From contig NZ_NVQF01000055.1 in the NCBI RefSeq assembly GCF_002592005.1, positions 1-41,720 of the forward strand: 41,720 nucleotides of DNA, written 5' to 3'. Positions 1-14,336 of the stretch are shown one piece after another; position 1 is the stretch's first letter; each line of letters begins with the position of its first letter. A program made the position numbers and the translations under genes. Under the pieces are notes generated by a model that worked only from the letters and a program-made list of their open reading frames with translations, searched no databases and was not told where the DNA came from. The stretch comes from Mycolicibacterium palauense. Its GTDB lineage: Bacteria > Actinomycetota > Actinomycetes > Mycobacteriales > Mycobacteriaceae.

Positions 1-597
1 GCGGGGCGGGCGGTGCTGACCAGGTCCGCCGGCGGGGCGTGGGTGCTGCGCTAGGGCGACGACGAGCAGTGCGTCGGGGCGGCCGCCATCCCGCCCCCGG
101 CGCCGGCTCCCGGTCAGCCCGCGCCCGAACGCGAGAACGGCCCACACACCGTGTTTTTCACCAACCTCGGGATGCTCGGCATGAACGTGGGCCTGGACGT
201 GCGGGTGATCGACCAGATCGGCCTGGCCAACCCGCTGGCCGCGCACACCGCGCGGCTGAACGACGGCCGGATCGGGCACGACAAGAACCTGTTCCCGGAC
301 TGGGCGGTCGCCGAGGGGCCGTTCCTCAAGGAGCACCCCTACCTGCCCAGCTACCTCGACGAGGGTTGGATCAAGGAGGCCGGGGCCGCGCTGGACTGCC
401 CGGCCACCGAGTCGATGCTGATGTCGATCCGGGCCCCGTTGACCGGGCGGCAGTTCCTGTCGAACCTGGCCCACGCCTGGGACTTCACCGAGTACCGCAT
501 CGACCGGGTGCCCAAGTACGAGCTCATCCGGTGCGGACTGGACGAACCCGACCTGGGTGGGCAGCCCTACACGGGGCTGCCGGCCACCGGTCCGTAA
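1..597 (+). pseudogene. aftB: AftB arabinofuranosyltransferase, C-terminal part, interrupted by in-frame TAG
   Basis: This is the 3' end of a gene that begins outside the window. The downstream reading frame ends at TAA 595-597. It resembles the soluble C-terminal domain of AftB, the membrane enzyme that adds the terminal beta-1,2-arabinofuranose to arabinan, and it sits just upstream of fbpA, as Rv3805c does in M. tuberculosis. Recognisable stretches are GHDKNLFPDW and YRIDRVPKYE. The same frame continues upstream to base 1 but is broken by TAG at 52-54, within a context that reads WVLR-stop-GDDEQC. A single C-to-G change from TAC (Tyr) would explain the stop. It could be a sequencing error, a true nonsense mutation or a pseudogene. 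The family call rests on synteny and remembered sequence. The interruption itself is directly visible. Confidence 0.6.
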
Positions 598-612
598 CCG
601 GGTCCGTAACCG
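589..612. repeat. 12-bp perfect tandem duplication over the aftB stop codon
   Basis: GGTCCGTAACCG occurs at 589-600 and again at 601-612. The duplication repeats the TAA stop in frame (595-597 and 607-609), so the gene ends in two stops four codons apart. Confidence 0.8.
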
Positions 613-856
613 TTCGCCGGGTGTTGGCCGCGTGGTCACCGCCTCGGTAACGCCGCGGTGAGGTCGCCGCGATAGGCAGGAGGACAGGTCTCGGCCAACG
701 GCGGTTCGGGACGTAAGCGTGTGTGTCGGTCGGGTCCGGGTCCGGATGCGCCCTGACGTGCATGAAAGAGAGCAATTGCCGAAGGTGTGGTTGACTTACC
801 GGGCACGACGGCCGAGGACGCCTCGAGTATCTGCGTGCGGCCTACGGAAGGATTGG

Positions 857-1939
857 ATGGGTAGCTCTATGAGTTTTGTCGGAAAGCTGCGCGGCGTGTG
901 GGGACGCCGGCTCGCTGTCTCGGCCGCGGCGGCAGCGTTGCTGCCTGGCCTGATCGGTGTTGTCGGCCAGACGGCCTCCGCCGGCGCGTTCTCGCGACCG
1001 GGACTACCCGTGGAATACCTGATGGTGCCGTCGGCCGGGATGGGCCGTGACATCAAGGTCCAGTTCCAGAGTGGTGGCCCGAACTCGCCGGCCGTCTATC
1101 TGCTGGACGGCCTGCGCGCCCAGGACGACTTCAACGGCTGGGACATCAACACCCCCGCGTTCGAGTGGTACTACGGCTCCGGCCTGTCGGTGATCATGCC
1201 CGTCGGTGGCCAGTCCAGCTTCTACTCCGACTGGTACTCCCCGGCCTGCGGCAACAACGGTTGCCAGACCTACAAGTGGGAGACCTTCCTGACCCAGGAG
1301 CTGCCGGCGTGGCTGGCGGCCAACCGCGAGGTCAAGCCGACCGGCAGCGCGGCGGTCGGGCTCTCGATGGCCGGTTCGGCGGCGCTGACGCTGGCGATCT
1401 ACCACCCCCAGCAGTTCCCGTACGCGGCGTCGCTGTCGGGCTTCCTGAACCTCTCCGAGGGCTGGTGGCCGATGCTGGTGAACATCTCGATGGGTGACGC
1501 CGGCGGCTATGACGCCGACGACATGTGGGGCAAGACCGAGGACCCCGACAGCGCCTGGAAGCGCAATGATCCGATGGTCAACATCAAGAAGCTGGTGAGC
1601 AACAACACCCGCATCTGGATCTACTGCGGTGACGGCAAGCCGTCGGACCTCGACGCGGGCACCAGCACCGGCAACCTGTTCAACGCCAAGTTCCTGGAAT
1701 CGTTCACGCTGCGGACCAACAAGACCTTCAAGGACGAGTACATCGCCGCCGGAGGCACCAACGGTGTGTTCAACTTCCCGGCCAACGGCACCCACAGCTG
1801 GGGCTACTGGGGACAGCAGCTGCAGCAGATGAAGCCGGACATCCAGCGCGTGCTGGGTGCGGTGCCCTACGACCCGGCGGCCGCTGCGGCGCCGGCCGAG
1901 GGCGCGGCCGAGCCGGCCGCCGCGCAGAGCGGCGGCTAG
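857..1939 (+). CDS. fbpA: Antigen 85 mycolyltransferase (FbpA)
   Basis: A secreted mycolyltransferase of the antigen 85 complex. It moves mycolic acid between trehalose monomycolate molecules to form trehalose dimycolate, and onto arabinogalactan. The 360-residue product has an N-terminal signal peptide (basic LRGVWGRR, then a hydrophobic stretch, cleavage near ASA-GAF around residue 43) followed by the mature start FSRPGLPVEYL. The catalytic triad is Ser170 in GLSMAG, Glu281 in KFLES and His313 in THSW. Cys131 and Cys136 match the family's conserved disulfide. The tail after residue 338 is rich in Ala, Pro and Glu and is probably disordered. ATG 857 was chosen because GGAAGGA at 846-852 precedes it; ATG 869 is an alternative. 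A 260-base leader separates it from aftB. Assignment as FbpA rather than another Ag85 paralogue rests on its position next to fbpD. Confidence 0.95.
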   Translation: MGSSMSFVGKLRGVWGRRLAVSAAAAALLPGLIGVVGQTASAGAFSRPGLPVEYLMVPSAGMGRDIKVQFQSGGPNSPAVYLLDGLRAQDDFNGWDINTPAFEWYYGSGLSVIMPVGGQSSFYSDWYSPACGNNGCQTYKWETFLTQELPAWLAANREVKPTGSAAVGLSMAGSAALTLAIYHPQQFPYAASLSGFLNLSEGWWPMLVNISMGDAGGYDADDMWGKTEDPDSAWKRNDPMVNIKKLVSNNTRIWIYCGDGKPSDLDAGTSTGNLFNAKFLESFTLRTNKTFKDEYIAAGGTNGVFNFPANGTHSWGYWGQQLQQMKPDIQRVLGAVPYDPAAAAAPAEGAAEPAAAQSGG

Positions 1940-1968
1940 GCCGGTAACCGGTCGATACGACACCGCAC

Positions 1969-2000
1969 GACGGCGGCGGCCCCTCGGGGTCGCCGCCGTC
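1969..2000 (+). terminator. Strong hairpin after fbpA
   Basis: GACGGCGGCG (1969-1978) pairs with CGCCGCCGTC (1991-2000). The stem continues inward through a G-U pair and three C-G pairs to a four-base CTCG loop, about 14 pairs in all. It starts 29 bases after the fbpA stop. No T-run follows, which is common for mycobacterial hairpins. It may end or attenuate transcription before fbpD. Confidence 0.6.
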
Positions 2001-2101
2001 GGCGTCCGGTGGGGCCGCTGTTCCCGGGTGCCGGTGGTCCGTGATGTGATTCACTACGGGGCGGGACGGGGGCCGGACGACATGTTGAGGGGATCACGAA
2101 C

Positions 2102-3010
2102 GTGGGCAATAGGCTGCTCGGTGTTGCGTCGCGCCTAGCGTGTGCGCTGATGTTGACCGCGGCTCTGTGGGGCGTGGCGACCGCCGGAGGGCCCGCACCG
2201 GCCCGTGCCGACGCGGTGGAGTATCTGCAGGTGCCCTCGGCGGCCATGGGCCGCAACATCCCGGTGGCCTTCCAGGGTGGGGGTGCGCACGCGGTGTTCC
2301 TGCTCGACGCGTTCAACGCCGGCCCCGAGGTCAGCAACTGGGTGACCGCCGGCAACGCGATGAACACCCTGGCCGGCACCGGGGTGGCCGTGGTGGCCCC
2401 GGCCGGCGGCGCCTACAGCCTCTACACCAACTGGGAGCAGGACGGCTCCAAACAGTGGGAGACCTTCCTGGCCACCGAGCTGCCCGACTGGCTGGCCGCC
2501 AACAAGGGCCTGGCCCCCGGCGGGCACGCCATCGTCGGGGCGGCCCAGGGCGGCACGGCGGCGCTGTCGCTGGCGGAGTTCTATCCCAACCGCTTCCGGT
2601 ATGCCGGGTCGATGTCGGGGTTCCTGAACCCGTCGAACACCTTCATGAACGGTGCCCTGCATGCCGGGATGATGCGGTTCGGGGGTGTGGACACCAATCT
2701 GATGTGGGGTCCGGCGCAGTTCGGCCGCTGGAAGTGGCACGACCCGGACGTGCACAGCCAGTTGCTGGTGGACAACAACACCCGGATCTGGGTGTTCAGC
2801 CCGCAGACCGTCACGTGTAGCGATCCGCCCGCGATGATCGGGTACTGCGATCAGGCGCAGGGCAGCAACCGCTCGTTCTACGCCCACTACCGCAGCATCG
2901 GCGGTGCCAACGGGCACTTCGACTTCCCCACCGGCGGGCAGCACGACTGGGGCACCTGGGCGCCGCAGCTGGGCGCGATGAAGGGCGATATCGCCGCCGC
3001 GATCGCCTAG
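2102..3010 (+). CDS. fbpD: MPT51/MPB51 antigen 85-like secreted protein (FbpD)
   Basis: A secreted Ag85-fold protein that lacks mycolyltransferase activity in characterised homologues and may act as a binding protein. The 302-residue product has a signal peptide ending near ARADA (about residue 38), then the Ag85-like start VEYLQVPS. The nucleophile elbow GLSMAG of FbpA is replaced by GAAQGG, so the catalytic Ser position is Ala148. The product is shorter than FbpA and lacks the Ala/Pro tail. It starts with GTG 2102, preceded by GAGGGG at 2087-2092. It follows fbpA by 162 bases, with a strong hairpin between them, so the two may be only partly co-transcribed. Confidence 0.93.
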   Translation: MGNRLLGVASRLACALMLTAALWGVATAGGPAPARADAVEYLQVPSAAMGRNIPVAFQGGGAHAVFLLDAFNAGPEVSNWVTAGNAMNTLAGTGVAVVAPAGGAYSLYTNWEQDGSKQWETFLATELPDWLAANKGLAPGGHAIVGAAQGGTAALSLAEFYPNRFRYAGSMSGFLNPSNTFMNGALHAGMMRFGGVDTNLMWGPAQFGRWKWHDPDVHSQLLVDNNTRIWVFSPQTVTCSDPPAMIGYCDQAQGSNRSFYAHYRSIGGANGHFDFPTGGQHDWGTWAPQLGAMKGDIAAAIA

Positions 3011-3165
3011 CCCGCACGTCACTCCCCAGCCCTGGCGTTGGCCCGGTACTGAGGGCGAAAAACCCGCGGGATCGTCGCGCTGGGTACCGAATCGATATGT
3101 GTTGCCGCGCCTGGCCGTCCGGGGTTCACCGGTCGAGCCGGTACCTTGGAGGAGTGCAGCAGACG

Positions 3166-3642
3166 GTGTGTTCGACTCCACGGGCCCGGTACTCCCGTGC
3201 GTTGATCCCGTCGTTGCTGGTCATGGGAGTGTTGTTGATCTTCGCCAGCGGGTGCGCCAACAACGACGCCGTCATGACGGCGGTGCCGCCCCGCGACGCC
3301 ACCCTGCCCGGCGGGCCGGGCGACATCGACGGCGCACCCGCGCACATCGCCGGGACCTCCGGCGAGGTGGTGATCACCGCCCACCAGCGCGGCTACCTCG
3401 ATGCACTCTCGGCCGCCGGCGTGCACAGATCCAGTGATCTGACGGCGCTGTCGATCGCGTCGTGTGTGTGCCAGGCGCGGGCCGCCGGGCAGAGCGATCA
3501 GGACGTGTGGGATCTTGTCTTCCCGATGGTGCGCGGCGATGTCGCGGACCTGTCGCCGGGTGTGCCGAAGACGACCGTGCAGTCGCAGGCGGTGTCGGCC
3601 ACCCGTGACTACATCCGTATCGCGTCCGAACGATTCTGCTAG
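3166..3642 (+). CDS. Small putative lipoprotein, DUF732-type
   Basis: An unnamed small exported protein. After a basic N-terminus it has one hydrophobic segment, LIPSLLVMGVLLIF, ending at ASGC, a plausible though imperfect lipobox. The mature part (about 130 residues) is Gly/Ala-rich and carries the pattern of the mycobacterial DUF732 domain: a YLDALSAAGV helix, a CVCQA cysteine pair, and a C-terminal helix ending in SERFC. Its function is unknown. The start is uncertain. GGAGG at 3148-3152 is too close to GTG 3154 and 13 bases from GTG 3166, which is used here; ATG 3223 would remove most of the signal. The stop lies 9 bases before the next gene, so it probably shares a transcript with the Rv3802c homologue and may act near it in the envelope. 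Confidence 0.75.
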   Translation: MCSTPRARYSRALIPSLLVMGVLLIFASGCANNDAVMTAVPPRDATLPGGPGDIDGAPAHIAGTSGEVVITAHQRGYLDALSAAGVHRSSDLTALSIASCVCQARAAGQSDQDVWDLVFPMVRGDVADLSPGVPKTTVQSQAVSATRDYIRIASERFC

Positions 3643-3651
3643 CAGGAGAAC

Positions 3652-4662
3652 ATGGCTCGCACCTCCCAGCGCCGGCGCCACCGCATTCTGGGTCTGATCG
3701 CCGCGGCCGCCGTCGCGGTCGTGGTCGCGCTCGTCGTCGCGATCATCGTGGTGATCGTCCGTCGCCCCGAGGGCCCGCCCACCGCGGTACCGCCCACCGC
3801 GGTGCCCCCGACCTCGACCACGCCGGGAGCCAAGAAGCCGCGCCCGGAGTTCCAGGACGCCAGCTGTCCCGACGTGCAGATGATCTCGATTCCCGGTACG
3901 TGGGAGTCGTCGCCGACCGACGACCCGCTGAACCCGACCCAGTTCCCGATCGCGCTGCTGCTGAACGTCACCCGGCCGCTGACCGAGCAGTTCGGCCCGG
4001 ACCGCCTGCAGATCTACACCGTCCCCTACACCGCGCAGTTCCATAACCCGTTCTCGGCCGACCAGCAGATGTCCTACAACGACAGCCGCGCCGAGGGCAC
4101 CCGCAAGGCCGTGAAGGCCATGACCGCGATGAACGAGAAGTGCCCGCTGACCAGCTACGTGCTGGTCGGGTTCTCGCAGGGCGCGGTGATCGCCGGGGAC
4201 ATCGCCAGCGATGTCGGCAACGGCCGCGGCCCGGTGGACGCCGACCTGGTGCTGGGCGCGACGCTGATCGCCGACGGCCGCCGCCAGGAGGGGGTGGGTC
4301 AGGAGATCGGCCCGAATCCGCCGGGTCAGGGCGCCGAGATCACCCTGCACGAGGTGCCGATGCTCTCCACGCTGGGCCTGGCCATGACCGGTCAGCGTCC
4401 GGGCGGATTCGGCGCTCTCAACGATCGGACCAACGAGATCTGCGCCCCCGGGGACCTCATCTGTTCGGCACCGCAGCAGGCGTTCAACATCGCCAACCTG
4501 CCGCAGACCCTCGACGTGCTCGCCGGCGGCGCCGGACAGCCCGTGCACGCGATGTACAACACCCCGCAGTTCTGGACCGTGGACGGTCAGACGGCCACCC
4601 AGTGGACGCTGAACTGGGCGCGCAATCTGATCGACAACGCGCCACACCCAAAACACGGGTAA
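3652..4662 (+). CDS. culp6: Cutinase-like envelope lipase/thioesterase, Rv3802c (Culp6) homologue
   Basis: A membrane-anchored serine hydrolase of the cutinase family. Its M. tuberculosis homologue is essential, has phospholipase and thioesterase activity, and influences envelope lipid content. The 336-residue product has one N-terminal membrane segment (about residues 13-36), a Pro/Thr-rich linker (about 40-62) and a cutinase domain. The visible triad is Ser175 in GFSQGA, Asp268 in CAPGDLIC and His299 in PVHAMY, the same numbering as the known M. tuberculosis enzyme. Cys72/Cys164 and Cys264/Cys271 are probable disulfides. ATG 3652 has AGGAG just upstream. It is conserved beside the fadD32-pks13-accD4 operon, which supports a role in mycolate metabolism. 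Confidence 0.93.
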   Translation: MARTSQRRRHRILGLIAAAAVAVVVALVVAIIVVIVRRPEGPPTAVPPTAVPPTSTTPGAKKPRPEFQDASCPDVQMISIPGTWESSPTDDPLNPTQFPIALLLNVTRPLTEQFGPDRLQIYTVPYTAQFHNPFSADQQMSYNDSRAEGTRKAVKAMTAMNEKCPLTSYVLVGFSQGAVIAGDIASDVGNGRGPVDADLVLGATLIADGRRQEGVGQEIGPNPPGQGAEITLHEVPMLSTLGLAMTGQRPGGFGALNDRTNEICAPGDLICSAPQQAFNIANLPQTLDVLAGGAGQPVHAMYNTPQFWTVDGQTATQWTLNWARNLIDNAPHPKHG

Positions 4663-4725
4663 CAGCACCACAACCAAGCGGTGTTACTTCGGTTGCGTGG
4701 ATTTGGCCCGCGCCGGACAGGACCG

Positions 4726-4731
4726 TAATAT
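4726..4731 (+). promoter_or_regulatory. Candidate -10 element for the fadD32 operon
   Basis: TAATAT lies in an unusually AT-rich patch (4725-4743) of the 251-base gap before fadD32. A weak TTTGGC sits 18 bases upstream. This would give a leader of roughly 175 bases. TACGAT at 4805-4810 is a second, weaker candidate. Confidence 0.4.
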
Positions 4732-4913
4732 TAAGAAGAGAGTAAGAGCTAGATCCGCGGGCCCTGACGGTCAGGCGTTCCGGCGGCGGACACCGCAACC
4801 TCTGTACGATCTGTGAGGTTTGGGGTGCGGAACCCGGCCGGCCCGCCCGACACCGGGCGCCGCGCCGAGCGGAGAGTGCACCCGCCGCAGAGGCTTCTGA
4901 CAGGAGAAATGGT

Positions 4914-6803
4914 ATGCCGTTCCACAACCCATTCATCAAGGACGGGCGGATAACCTTTCCCAAGAACGGGAGCATCGTCAAACACGTCGAACGCTGGGCC
5001 AAGGTCCGCGGCGACAAGCTGGCCTACCGGTTCCTGGACTTCTCCACCGAGCGCGACGGCGTCGCCCGCGACCTGAACTGGGCCGACTTCGGCGCCCGCA
5101 ACCGGGCCGTCGGCGCCCGTCTGCAGCAGGTCACCCAACCCGGTGACCGGGTGGCCATCCTCTGCCCGCAGAACCTGGAGTACCTGGTGGCGTTCTTCGG
5201 GGCGCTCTACGCCGGCCGGATCGCGGTGCCGCTGTTCGACCCGTCGGAGCCCGGCCACGTGGGCCGGCTGCACGCCGTCATCGACGACTGCCAGCCGTCG
5301 GCGATCCTGACCACCACCGACGCCGCCGAGGGCGTGCGCAAGTTCTTCCGCAGCCGCCCGGCCAAGGAACGCCCCCGCGTCATCGCCGTCGACGCGGTGC
5401 CCGACGACGTCGGATCCACCTGGCAACCCGTCGACGTCGATGAGCACACCATCGCCTACCTGCAGTACACCTCGGGATCCACCCGCATCCCGACCGGCGT
5501 GCAGATCACCCACCTCAACCTGGCCACCAACGTCGTCCAGGTCATCGAGGCCCTGCAGGGCGAGGAGGGCGACCGCGGCGTCACCTGGTTGCCGTTCTTC
5601 CACGACATGGGTCTGATCACCGCGCTGCTGTCCCCGATGATCGGCCACTACGTGACGTTCATGACCCCGGCGGCGTTCGTGCGCCGGCCCGGCCGCTGGA
5701 TCCGGGAGCTGGCCCGCAAGCCCGGCGACACCGGCGGCACCATCTCGGTGGCGCCGAACTTCGCCTTCGACCACGCCGCGGCGCGCGGTGTGCCCAGGGA
5801 CGGCGAGGAACCGCTGGACCTGTCCAACGTGAAGTCCATCCTCAACGGCAGCGAGCCCATCTCGGCGGCCACCGTCCGCCGGTTCAACGAGGCCTTCGGT
5901 CCGTTCGGTTTCCGGCCGCAGGCCATCAAGCCGTCCTACGGCCTGGCCGAGGCCACCCTGTTCGTCTCCACCACCCCGGTCGACGAGCCGCCCACCATCG
6001 TCTCCGTCGACCGCGACGAGCTCAACCACCACCGTTTCGTGGTGGTCGACGACGCCTCGCCCGAGGCGGTGCCGCAGGCCTCCGCCGGCAAGGTCGGCGT
6101 CGCGGAATGGGCCACCATCGTCGACGCCGAGAGCGCCTCGGAGCTGCCCGACGGGCAGATCGGCGAGATCTGGATCAGCGGCCAGAACATGGGTACCGGC
6201 TACTGGGGCAAGGAACGCGAGACCGCCGAGACCTTCCACAACATCCTCAAGTCCCGGACCAACCCCTCACACGCCGAGGGCGCGGCCGACGACGCCACCT
6301 GGGTGCGCACCGGTGACTACGGCGCCTACCACGACGGCGAGCTCTACATCACCGGCCGGGTCAAGGACCTGGTGATCATCGACGGGCGCAACCACTACCC
6401 GCAGGACCTGGAGTACTCGGCGCAGGAAGCCAGCAAGGCGCTGCGCACCGGGTATGTCGCGGCCTTCTCGGTGCCGGCCAACCAGCTGCCCGACGAGGTG
6501 TTCGAGAGTGCACACTCCGGACTCAAGCGCGACCCCGACGACACCTCCGAGCAGCTGGTGATCGTCGCCGAGCGCGCCCCGGGCGCGCACAAGCTCGAGG
6601 TCGGCCCGATCACCGACGACATCCGCGCCGCGATCGCCGTCCGCCACGGTGTCACCGTGCGCGACGTGCTGCTGACCGCCGCGGGCGCGGTCCCGCGGAC
6701 CTCCAGCGGCAAGATCGGCCGGCGGGCCTGCCGCGCGGCCTACCTCGACGGCAGCCTGCGGTCCGGCAAGGTGGCCAACGCCTTCCCGGACGAAGCGGAC
6801 TGA
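4914..6803 (+). CDS. fadD32: Long-chain fatty-acid AMP ligase FadD32
   Basis: Activates the long meromycolic acid as an acyl-adenylate and loads it onto the N-terminal carrier domain of Pks13. It is an essential step of mycolic acid synthesis. The 629-residue product has the full ANL-superfamily layout: phosphate loop YTSGSTRIPTG (from residue 185), the A5-type motif KPSYGLAEAT, WVRTGDYG, the hinge region IDGRNHYPQDLE, and a C-terminal Lys600 in TSSGKIGRR. It matches M. tuberculosis FadD32 along nearly its whole length. The start ATG 4914 has AGGAG at 4902-4906. The gap to pks13 is 82 bases; they are expected to form one operon with accD4. Confidence 0.97.
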   Translation: MPFHNPFIKDGRITFPKNGSIVKHVERWAKVRGDKLAYRFLDFSTERDGVARDLNWADFGARNRAVGARLQQVTQPGDRVAILCPQNLEYLVAFFGALYAGRIAVPLFDPSEPGHVGRLHAVIDDCQPSAILTTTDAAEGVRKFFRSRPAKERPRVIAVDAVPDDVGSTWQPVDVDEHTIAYLQYTSGSTRIPTGVQITHLNLATNVVQVIEALQGEEGDRGVTWLPFFHDMGLITALLSPMIGHYVTFMTPAAFVRRPGRWIRELARKPGDTGGTISVAPNFAFDHAAARGVPRDGEEPLDLSNVKSILNGSEPISAATVRRFNEAFGPFGFRPQAIKPSYGLAEATLFVSTTPVDEPPTIVSVDRDELNHHRFVVVDDASPEAVPQASAGKVGVAEWATIVDAESASELPDGQIGEIWISGQNMGTGYWGKERETAETFHNILKSRTNPSHAEGAADDATWVRTGDYGAYHDGELYITGRVKDLVIIDGRNHYPQDLEYSAQEASKALRTGYVAAFSVPANQLPDEVFESAHSGLKRDPDDTSEQLVIVAERAPGAHKLEVGPITDDIRAAIAVRHGVTVRDVLLTAAGAVPRTSSGKIGRRACRAAYLDGSLRSGKVANAFPDEAD

Positions 6804-6885
6804 CGTACAACCGAACACCACCAACGAGCCGGGCGGGGGCTCTGGCGGCGGCACAACCCACTGCCACGACAACTGTGAGGCTTCG

Positions 6886-12633
<5,748 letters not shown>

Positions 12634-12639
12634 CCGACC

Positions 12640-14220
12640 GTGACTGCCGATCCCGCACCGGTTCCGCCGGTCAAAACCGCGACCACCGCAGAGCGCCTCG
12701 CCGAACTGCGCGAGAAGCTGGAGCTGGCCAAGGAGCCGGGCGGGGAGAAGGCCGCCGCCAAACGCGACAAGAAGGGCATCGCCAGCCCGCGGGCCCGCAT
12801 CCACGCGCTGCTCGACCCGGGCAGCTTCCTGGAGATCGGCGCGCTGGCCAAGACCCCGGGCGACCCCAACGCGCTCTACGGCGACGGTGTGGTCACCGGC
12901 CACGGCACCATCAACGGCCGCCCGGTCGGGGTGTTCAGCCACGACCAGACGGTGTTCGGCGGCTCGGTCGGGGAGATGTTCGGCCGCAAAGTGTCGCGGC
13001 TGATGGAGTGGGTGGCCATGGTCGGCTGCCCGATCATCGGCATCAACGACTCCGGGGGCGCGCGCATCCAGGACCTGGCGACGTCGCTGGCGTGGTACGC
13101 CGAGCTGGGCCGGCGTCACGAGCTGCTGTCCGGGCTGGTGCCGCAGATCTCGATCATCCTGGGCAAGTGCGCCGGCGGTGCGGTCTACTCGCCGATCCAG
13201 ACCGACCTGATCGTCGCGGTCCGCGACCAGGGCTACATGTTCGTCACCGGCCCCGACGTCATCAAGGACGTCACCGGTGAGGAGGTCACCCTCGACGAGC
13301 TCGGCGGTGCCGACGCGCAGGCCAAGTACGGCAACATCCACCAGGTGGTGGACTCGGAGAAGGACGCCTTCGCCTACGTCCGCGACTACCTGCAGTTCCT
13401 GCCCGCCAACACCTTCGACGATCCGCCGATCATCAATCCCGGGCTGGAGCCGGAGATCACCCCGCACGATCTGGAGCTCGACGCGATCGTGCCGGACTCC
13501 GACAACACCGCCTACGACATGCACGAGATCCTGCTGCGCATCTTCGACGACGGCGACTTCCTCGACGTCGCCGCGCAGGCCGGCCAGGCCATCATCACCG
13601 GCTACGCGCGCGTCGACGGCCGGCCCGTCGGGGTGGTGGCCAACCAGCCGATGTACATGTCCGGGGCCATCGACAACGAGGCGTCGGACAAGGCGGCGCG
13701 GTTCGTGCGCTTCTGCGACTCGTTCAACATCCCGCTGGTCTTCGTCGTCGACACCCCGGGATTCCTGCCCGGCGTCGAGCAGGAGAAGGGCGGGATCATC
13801 AAGCGCGGCGGCCGGTTCCTCTACGCCGTCGTCGAGGCCGACGTGCCCAAGGTGACCATCACGGTGCGCAAGTCCTACGGCGGCGCGTACGCGGTGATGG
13901 GCTCCAAGCAGCTGACCGCGGACTTCAACTTCCTGTGGCCCACCGCGCGCATCGCGGTGATCGGCGCCGAGGGCGCGGCCCAGCTGATCGTCAAGCGGTT
14001 CCCCGACCCCACGGCCCCGGAGGTGCAGGAGATCCGGCGGCAGTTCATCGAGGGCTACAACCGGGACATGGCGACCCCCTATGTGGCCGCCGAGCGTGGC
14101 TATGTCGACGCCGTCATCGAACCGCACGAGACCCGGCTCAAGCTGCGCGGCGCGCTGCGGCTGCTGCGCGACAAGCAGATCAGCCGCGTGCAGCGCAAGC
14201 ACGGCCTGATCCCGATCTAA
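12640..14220 (+). CDS. accD4: Acyl-CoA carboxylase carboxyltransferase subunit AccD4
   Basis: The carboxyltransferase beta subunit that, with AccA3 and partners encoded elsewhere, carboxylates the C24-C26 acyl-CoA used as the extender unit by Pks13. The 526-residue product has both crotonase-like halves. The N-terminal half shows DSGGARIQ (about residue 137) and LGKCAGGAVYSP (about 173). The C-terminal half shows DTPGFLPG and YGGAYAVMGSKQL (about 413), the glycine-rich turns that hold the carboxybiotin and acyl-CoA groups. GTG 12640 starts 6 bases after the pks13 stop, and its AAAGGGAAG ribosome-binding site lies within the pks13 end. This tight coupling suggests matched expression with Pks13. 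Confidence 0.96.
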   Translation: MTADPAPVPPVKTATTAERLAELREKLELAKEPGGEKAAAKRDKKGIASPRARIHALLDPGSFLEIGALAKTPGDPNALYGDGVVTGHGTINGRPVGVFSHDQTVFGGSVGEMFGRKVSRLMEWVAMVGCPIIGINDSGGARIQDLATSLAWYAELGRRHELLSGLVPQISIILGKCAGGAVYSPIQTDLIVAVRDQGYMFVTGPDVIKDVTGEEVTLDELGGADAQAKYGNIHQVVDSEKDAFAYVRDYLQFLPANTFDDPPIINPGLEPEITPHDLELDAIVPDSDNTAYDMHEILLRIFDDGDFLDVAAQAGQAIITGYARVDGRPVGVVANQPMYMSGAIDNEASDKAARFVRFCDSFNIPLVFVVDTPGFLPGVEQEKGGIIKRGGRFLYAVVEADVPKVTITVRKSYGGAYAVMGSKQLTADFNFLWPTARIAVIGAEGAAQLIVKRFPDPTAPEVQEIRRQFIEGYNRDMATPYVAAERGYVDAVIEPHETRLKLRGALRLLRDKQISRVQRKHGLIPI

Positions 14221-14230
14221 ACCCCCGAAC

Positions 14231-14278
14231 CTGCAACTGTTGTACCCGAACGCCGAGAAGGGGTGCCAGAAGTTGCAG
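14231..14278 (+). terminator. Imperfect hairpin after accD4
   Basis: CTGCAACT (14231-14238) and AGTTGCAG (14271-14278) are exact inverted arms, with ACCC/GGGT pairing again inside. A second, competing pair is GCCGAGA (14252-14258) with TCTCGGC (14279-14285). It starts 10 bases after the accD4 stop and is the likely 3' end of the fadD32-pks13-accD4 transcript. Confidence 0.5.
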
Positions 14279-14336
14279 TCTCGGCGGTGACGTCATTCGG
14301 CTGCAGTCCTGGCGCCCGGCAGGGTTGGATTGAGGC

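Noticed and set aside
719..856. N-terminal extension of fbpA from GTG 719
   Set aside because: It would place 46 Arg-rich residues before a good signal peptide. ATG 857 has its own ribosome-binding site.
2540..2552. Loss of the catalytic Ser in FbpD as a novel event
   Set aside because: MPT51/FbpD proteins are already known to lack the antigen 85 nucleophile, so this is expected.
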